NCBI GenBank assembly: GCA_903832475.1 | Contig: CAILBQ010000222.1 | Location: 1-10,673 of the forward strand | DNA: 10,673 nt | Direction of reading: 5' to 3' | From: an uncultured Acidobacteriota bacterium | GTDB lineage: Bacteria; Acidobacteriota; Terriglobia; Terriglobales; Acidobacteriaceae | Part shown: one piece after another, positions 7,201-10,673 of the stretch | Layout: every line of letters starts with the position of its first letter | Numbering within the stretch: position 1 is the first letter of the stretch | Translations under genes and position numbers: made by a program | Notes under the pieces: model-generated | Told to the model about the DNA's origin: nothing | The model's database searches: none | The model's input: only the letters and a program-made list of their open reading frames with translations

Positions 7201-7383
7201 CTACTTCTTGGCCAGGGCGTCCAGTACATCCTGCGCGCTCGGGGAAGCCTGCGCCAGATGCTCGGAAACCAGCGCGCGCTCGTCATCATCCAGGGTCGCT
7301 ACGCCGGTCAGAATGCGACGCAGGGTTACGGAAACGTCGTCAATGTAATTCATCAGGCGGATAGCTTCTCCAGAGAGCGGCAT
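7201..7383 (-). CDS. Small protein of unknown function (60 aa)
   Basis: I do not recognise the family. Start ATG 7383 is preceded by a strong AGAGGA (7394-7389) with 5-nt spacing, which is the main reason to accept so short a gene. The protein is acidic to neutral, without Cys, Trp or His-rich motifs, signal peptide or membrane segment. It reads as two amphipathic helices, roughly residues 5-27 and 33-58, joined by TGVATLDDDER. A candidate promoter lies 43-72 nt upstream and the next gene (NAD-binding protein) starts 47 bp downstream, so the two are likely co-transcribed. A helical adaptor or partner of its neighbour is conceivable, but nothing in the sequence proves it. Confidence 0.7.
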   Translation of the reverse strand: MPLSGEAIRLMNYIDDVSVTLRRILTGVATLDDDERALVSEHLAQASPSAQDVLDALAKK

Positions 7384-7425
7384 GGGGATCCTCTTCAGGT
7401 GGTTCTATGGTTTGGTTCCATACCT

Positions 7426-7455
7426 ATTGTCTGTGTTCGCACCACGGAGTGTAAA
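7426..7455 (-). promoter_or_regulatory. Candidate sigma-70-type promoter for the 60-aa gene and following genes
   Basis: On the minus strand TTTACA (7455-7450, five of six matches to TTGACA) is separated by 18 bp from GACAAT (7431-7426, four of six matches to TATAAT). The -10 box ends about 42 nt before ATG 7383. Position and spacing fit a promoter starting the transcript that carries the 60-aa, NAD-binding and permease genes. Based on consensus matching by eye only. Confidence 0.4.
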
Positions 7456-7489
7456 GGACCCGCCCTGAGAGCAGACACGTTGGCGGAGA

Positions 7490-7506
7490 CAAGCGGGAAG
7501 CGCTTG
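7490..7506 (-). terminator. Hairpin after the glycosidase gene, possible weak terminator
   Basis: A perfect six-pair inverted repeat CAAGCG / CGCTTG with a 5-nt loop, 15 nt after the glycosidase stop codon (7522). In the minus direction it is followed by TCTCC rather than a T-run, so intrinsic termination would be inefficient. It sits between the glycosidase gene and the next candidate promoter, which makes a transcript boundary here plausible. Confidence 0.3.
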
Positions 7507-7521
7507 CAATCTCTAAACAAG

Positions 7522-9240
7522 TCACCAGCTAAGGCGGACTAACGCCACACCCTGGCGCGGCAAGGTGAAGGAAAGAGGCACAGTCCCGTCCTGCGTGGCA
7601 ATTGACCTGGCGGGACCTACCTGTTGCAGCCCGCCCGCCGATTCGAGCTGCTGTTGCTGCGCGGCTGTCGGCTGGGCCGGACTGCCCATCTTCTGCCACA
7701 GTGCGTATGCATTGCTATGGTTGGCATCCATGCGAAATTGCTCGACTTCCACCTTTCCGGTGCCCACGTCCAGTCCAGACAAACCGTCGACGGTCAGGTT
7801 CACGGCAGCGTCGCTCGCGGGAAGGTCGTCATCGTGATAATTCCACACCAGTACGGAAATCTGGCTGCGTCCAGCCTTGCGGTCCATGGTGGCCACGGCA
7901 TCAACGTCGGCACGACCCAGCACACCTTCCTGGACGATATCGTCCAGCGATTCTGCGCCGGAACTAATCACTTCCAGCCAGTCTCCGCCCAACATGCCCA
8001 ACATGCGAAAGACATTCAGCACTGGCTTGTCCACGCCGTTTGTGGCCAGCTCGCGAAAGCCGGCGAAATACGGCTGATTTTCAAACTCAAACGCCCACGT
8101 CACCGAGCCCTCGACTCGTACGTCGTACTTTCGAGCCAGCTCATAGGTGCGCGCCGTAGCCTCCGCCACGCTCACTCCATAGAGCGGCCCGTTGCGATAG
8201 CCGTTTTCCGGCCCCTTGCAGGCCGCGCAGCCCTCAGGATCGCTTTCGCCGAGAACGATGGGAGTGTTTTTCCATTCAGGGTATGAAGCCACGATGCGCA
8301 TTCCACGATCGATCGCCCGCAGCTGGTGGCCTATGTCCATGCGCACGTGAGGGCCGTCCTTCCCTGCGATGTTGGAAGGGCGGCCCTTGGGATGAAAGCT
8401 GATAAAGTCCAGCGGCGCCCCGGTTCCGCCGGAAGCAAAATTTCTGCCCTTGGCGCAATGCTCCAGAAACTGTCTGAGGAATGCTTCCGCATGGCTCGAC
8501 GCGACCCCGGTCGACTCCGGACCGCCTACGCGCGCCTTGGGCAACACTTCGCGAATAGACTCGACGCTCACGTCGTACAGGTGGTCGTATTCTTCGGGCG
8601 TGCCATGCCAGTAACCGATGTCCGGCTCATTCCAGATTTCCCACATCCAACCATTCACTTCGCTGCCGTAGCGCTGCTTCAAGTGCTGCGCGTAGGCGCG
8701 CACCAGCTTGCCCCACTTGACGAAGTCTTTGGGGGGGTAGGCCCATCCGGTGTAGATGTCGCCCTTGGGAAAGGTGTGCCGGTAGGGATCTGGGTGGGTC
8801 GACATCGCCTCCGGCATAAAGCCGATCTCGACCAGTGGCCGAACATGCGCTTCGGTCAACGCGTCGAAGATGCGATCGGTGATGGTCCAGTCGTATACCG
8901 GCTTGCCCTTCGCGTCCTCGGAGTAGGCGTTGGTTGATCCCCACTTCAGCGAACCCTCGCCATCCCCTGAAGTAAGGAGATTATGCGGCCTGAAATAGAC
9001 TGGCACCGGGCTCAACGCGCTGAGCTCCCGCAGCAGCTTCTGCCCGTTGGGTGCGTAGATGAAGTTTGGCTCGTCCGCTCCGAAAAAATTCCAGATCGGC
9101 TTATATGGTCCGAGCGGTGTTTGCGCGTGAACACTGATTTCCACGGGCCGCACAGCCTGAGCGCAGGCATACGCACTGATCAATATCGGAATTGCCGCTG
9201 CGATCATTCCCAGCAGCCAGGGAGAAGGTCTCCGCAACAT
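7522..9240 (-). CDS. Secreted GH39-like glycoside hydrolase (beta-xylosidase / alpha-iduronidase clan)
   Basis: A 572-aa exported TIM-barrel hydrolase. Residues 1-29 form a signal peptide: LRR, then WLLGMIAAAIPILISAY, cleaved probably after CAQA. The barrel includes VYDWTITDRIFDALTEAHVR (115-134), as in GH39 enzymes where a 'D...D.i.d.l...gi.P..e.gFmP' pattern precedes the catalytic strands. EIWNEPD (201-207) places the acid/base at E205. VLGESDPEGC (329-338) gives E332 as the probable nucleophile on strand 7. A beta-rich C-terminal region (about 440-572), with VLVWNYHDDD, matches the accessory beta-domain of GH39 xylosidases. Expected role: retaining cleavage of xylosides or related plant-type glycans in the periplasm or outside the cell. 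The substrate cannot be read from sequence. ATG 9240 is preceded by GGAG with 5-nt spacing; an upstream in-frame start would spoil the signal peptide. Gly/Cys residues in 338-341 (CAAC) could form a disulfide. Confidence 0.88.
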   Translation of the reverse strand: MLRRPSPWLLGMIAAAIPILISAYACAQAVRPVEISVHAQTPLGPYKPIWNFFGADEPNFIYAPNGQKLLRELSALSPVPVYFRPHNLLTSGDGEGSLKWGSTNAYSEDAKGKPVYDWTITDRIFDALTEAHVRPLVEIGFMPEAMSTHPDPYRHTFPKGDIYTGWAYPPKDFVKWGKLVRAYAQHLKQRYGSEVNGWMWEIWNEPDIGYWHGTPEEYDHLYDVSVESIREVLPKARVGGPESTGVASSHAEAFLRQFLEHCAKGRNFASGGTGAPLDFISFHPKGRPSNIAGKDGPHVRMDIGHQLRAIDRGMRIVASYPEWKNTPIVLGESDPEGCAACKGPENGYRNGPLYGVSVAEATARTYELARKYDVRVEGSVTWAFEFENQPYFAGFRELATNGVDKPVLNVFRMLGMLGGDWLEVISSGAESLDDIVQEGVLGRADVDAVATMDRKAGRSQISVLVWNYHDDDLPASDAAVNLTVDGLSGLDVGTGKVEVEQFRMDANHSNAYALWQKMGSPAQPTAAQQQQLESAGGLQQVGPARSIATQDGTVPLSFTLPRQGVALVRLSW

Positions 9241-9271
9241 GATTGCTCCAGCGCCTCCCGCAGAATAGGCT

Positions 9272-9295
9272 CTGCCGATCTTAGCCGATCGGCAG
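9272..9295. promoter_or_regulatory. Operator-like palindrome upstream of the glycosidase gene
   Basis: CTGCCGATC (9272-9280) and GATCGGCAG (9287-9295) are a perfect 9-bp inverted repeat with a 6-nt centre. Inside it, GCCGATC occurs as a direct repeat 10 bp apart (9274 and 9284), and GCCGATCGGC (9284-9293) is itself a perfect palindrome. It lies 32 bp before the glycosidase ATG, where a repressor or activator could act. It could instead be a hairpin ending the truncated minus-strand gene that stops at 9315, but no T-tract follows. The structure is seen directly; its function is inferred. Confidence 0.45.
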
Positions 9296-9314
9296 GGCCG
9301 CCTGACTGTCCTCT

Positions 9315-9386
9315 TCAAGCCGGTTGGCGGTACAAAACGGTCCCCTCTTCAAACCCGGGTCCGACGTGCACAAAGCCGCACTTCTC
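9315..9386 (-). pseudogene. Possible C-terminal remnant of a GNAT-type acetyltransferase
   Basis: The minus strand reads EKCGFVHVGPGFEEGT then VLYRQPA and a TGA at 9315. The 'YEKxGFVxVGxxFEE' pattern followed by a short final strand is how many GNAT N-acetyltransferases end (acetyl-CoA-binding helix, then beta6-beta7). Upstream on the same strand the frame stays open, but it becomes the antisense of the plus-strand coding region from about 9400. The acetyl-CoA-binding (Q/R)xxGxG/A loop is not found. So only about 24 codons look real. If correct, the gene lost its 5' part at a junction near 9387-9400. The match is by eye and short, so chance similarity is quite possible. Confidence 0.3.
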
Positions 9387-9402
9387 CACCCTCCGCTCCG
9401 CC

Positions 9403-10673
9403 GTCCGTGGCCGTCCCGGCATCTTCGTCCGCGCCTCGCAGGACCTCACCCAGGCCGGCTTCGAGCAGGCCCGCATCGAAAAATACCTCGCCCTCATCCG
9501 CCGCGTCCCGCCCTCTGACCCCGCCGACCTCCAGAAGCACTCCGACCTCCTCGCCCGCACCCTCGCCCTCAAACCCAACCCCGACTGCTTCAAGCAGCCC
9601 GTCGATACCCAGTTCACCTGCCTCACCCAGACCGGCTCCCAGACCCTCCTCGACGACGGCCACGAGCAGTCCCTCGTCGCCGCTCTCTCTTCCGGCCCCA
9701 GCTCTGACCTCATCAACGCCGCCAGCACCACCCAGCTCGCCGCCGGCGGGGCCTACTCCGCCTACGTCGGCGCCCTCGTCGATCTCGTCGGCCTCATGAG
9801 CCACCTCCACACCGCCCAGTACCAGTACATCCCCGCCATCGCTTTTCCACAGGGACAGTCCCTCAACCTCCGCCTCAACGCCCCACCCTCCTTCATCAAC
9901 CCCAAATCCGTCATCGTCATCGGCCTGCCCGCCGTCCAGAAGTCCATCGCTCCCCCCCTGCGCCCCGCAGAAGCCAACCACGTCACCTGCCTCCTCGAAC
10001 CCTCCGCCGCCATCCCCATCGAAGGCGCCCCGCTCGTCTTTTCCACCGCTTTCGCACACGATCTCCTCCTCCATCTCAACACCCCGCCCGGTGCCCCCGC
10101 AGAGCCCGACATCCCTCTCACCGCCGACGCCTACCAGGGCGGCCTCGTCATCCAGCAGGCCCCCCAGCATCACGTAGAGCTGCCCACCCCCCTCGCCGAA
10201 TCAAAGTCCTTCCAACACCCCGAACTCGTCAAACAGCCTCCCTCCGGCCCACCAAATCCCGGAACTCAGCCTGCTTCACCGGGCGAGAAGCCCATCCTCC
10301 TCGCCGGCACCATTCAGGGCCAGTGGGGTTTTGACCCCTTCACCGGCCCCACCGTCCAGCTCCAGCAGCTCCCCGGCGGCGAATGGCACATCGTCAACCC
10401 CACCGCCCAGCCCGCCGCCTCCGCCGGGTCTACCCCCGCTGAGGCCACCGCCCTCATCGCCGGCCAGTCCGCTTCCCTCACCATCACCTCCACCGGCTCC
10501 GCCTGCGTCCACACCATCACCGCCCGCCCCACGGGGGCCACCGCGGACCTCCCCATCACCTTCAAGCCGGACCCCAAGCCAGGCCAGCCCAACCTCATCA
10601 CCCTTACACTTCCGCTCGATAAATCCCTCACCCCCGGCGATCTCCACATCGCCATCCAGCAGTACGCCCAGCC
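9403..10673 (+). CDS. Large open frame of unknown function, 5' end unresolved and 3' end cut by window edge
   Basis: At least 423 codons are open on the plus strand to the window end (frame ...GRPGIFVRASQDLTQAG...). Coding is supported by extreme codon bias: nearly all codons end in C (CTC, GCC, ACC, ATC, GAC). This also makes the Gly/Val-rich minus-strand readings shadows. I do not recognise the family. A helical N-terminal part (about 15-115 of the visible frame, with FEQARIEKYLALIRR and two nearby Cys in DCFKQPVDTQFTC) is followed by beta-rich stretches. These include SLNLRLNAPPSFINPKSVIV, a Pro-rich linker with PPSGPPNPGTQPASPGEK, and a Ser/Thr-rich C-terminal part that resembles an Ig-like extracellular domain. 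An exported or surface protein is likely, but no signal peptide is visible. There is no ATG, GTG or TTG in frame between 9240 and the internal ATG 9796. The start given marks where coding character begins, not a proven start codon. Confidence 0.6.

Noticed and set aside
7624..8286. 220-codon plus-strand frame opposite the glycosidase C-terminal half
   Set aside because: It is antisense to a well-supported GH39-like gene, has no ribosome binding site and no recognisable motif.
8983..9402. Plus-strand ATG at 8983 with AAGGAG four bases upstream, in the same frame as the rightmost open frame
   Set aside because: It would run 257 bp antisense through the signal-peptide and N-terminal coding region of the glycosidase and over its promoter. 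The translation there is Arg/Cys/Trp-rich and unlike the downstream protein, so the open frame is probably coincidental.
9349..10173. Long Gly/Val/Glu-rich minus-strand open frame
   Set aside because: It is the reverse complement of a C-ending-codon plus-strand gene. Its low-complexity GG/EG/DG composition is what such a shadow yields, and it has no recognisable domain.
1..10673. tRNA or rRNA genes, CRISPR arrays, insertion sequences, integrase or toxin-antitoxin genes
   Set aside because: None is visible. There are no regularly spaced repeats, no transposase motifs with flanking inverted repeats and no cloverleaf-like segments. The 60-aa gene is not followed by a toxin-like partner.

Overview
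The window looks like chromosomal DNA from a high-GC, Gram-negative-type bacterium, most probably an acidobacterium of the Terriglobia/Acidobacteriaceae kind. This rests on protein character only: a class III prepilin with a conserved four-Cys globular domain, a LolA-like carrier, stand-alone MacB/FtsX-type permeases and a secreted GH39-like glycosidase. No 16S or other phylogenetic marker is present, so the assignment is an inference.

Layout. At the left edge (1-794, minus) is the N-terminal part of the radical-SAM 23S rRNA methyltransferase RlmN, running off the window. A roughly 230-bp divergent spacer follows. A plus-strand block comes next: an M16 zinc peptidase (1022-2338), a type IV pilin-like prepilin (2509-3024), and a LolA-like periplasmic lipoprotein carrier (3021-3713) whose GTG start overlaps the pilin stop. 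A possible hairpin terminator lies at the convergent junction (about 3743-3780).

From 9240 down to 3797 everything reads on the minus strand. In transcription order this is a secreted GH39-like glycosidase (9240-7522), a spacer with a hairpin and a candidate promoter, a 60-aa protein of unknown function (7383-7201), a short Rossmann-fold protein resembling the NAD-binding domain of 3-hydroxyacyl-CoA dehydrogenases (7153-6557), and two MacB-type ABC permeases (6437-5184 and 5098-3797). The spacings (47, 119 and 85 bp) allow one transcript for the last four genes. No ABC ATPase or membrane fusion protein is in the window.

At about 9390 the character of the DNA changes abruptly. From there to the right edge the plus strand carries one open frame in which almost every codon ends in C. 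It has no plausible start codon at its left end. Immediately to the left, on the minus strand, is a short stretch (9386-9315) that looks like the C-terminus of a GNAT-type acetyltransferase without the rest of the gene. This suggests a rearrangement or assembly junction that truncated two genes.

Most of the window is ordinary housekeeping and envelope biology. I do not see a convincing new defence, mobile or RNA-based system. The points most worth a second look are the 9.39-kb junction, the operator-like palindrome ahead of the glycosidase, the catalytically degenerate mini-dehydrogenase with its small partner, and the two permeases without an ATPase.
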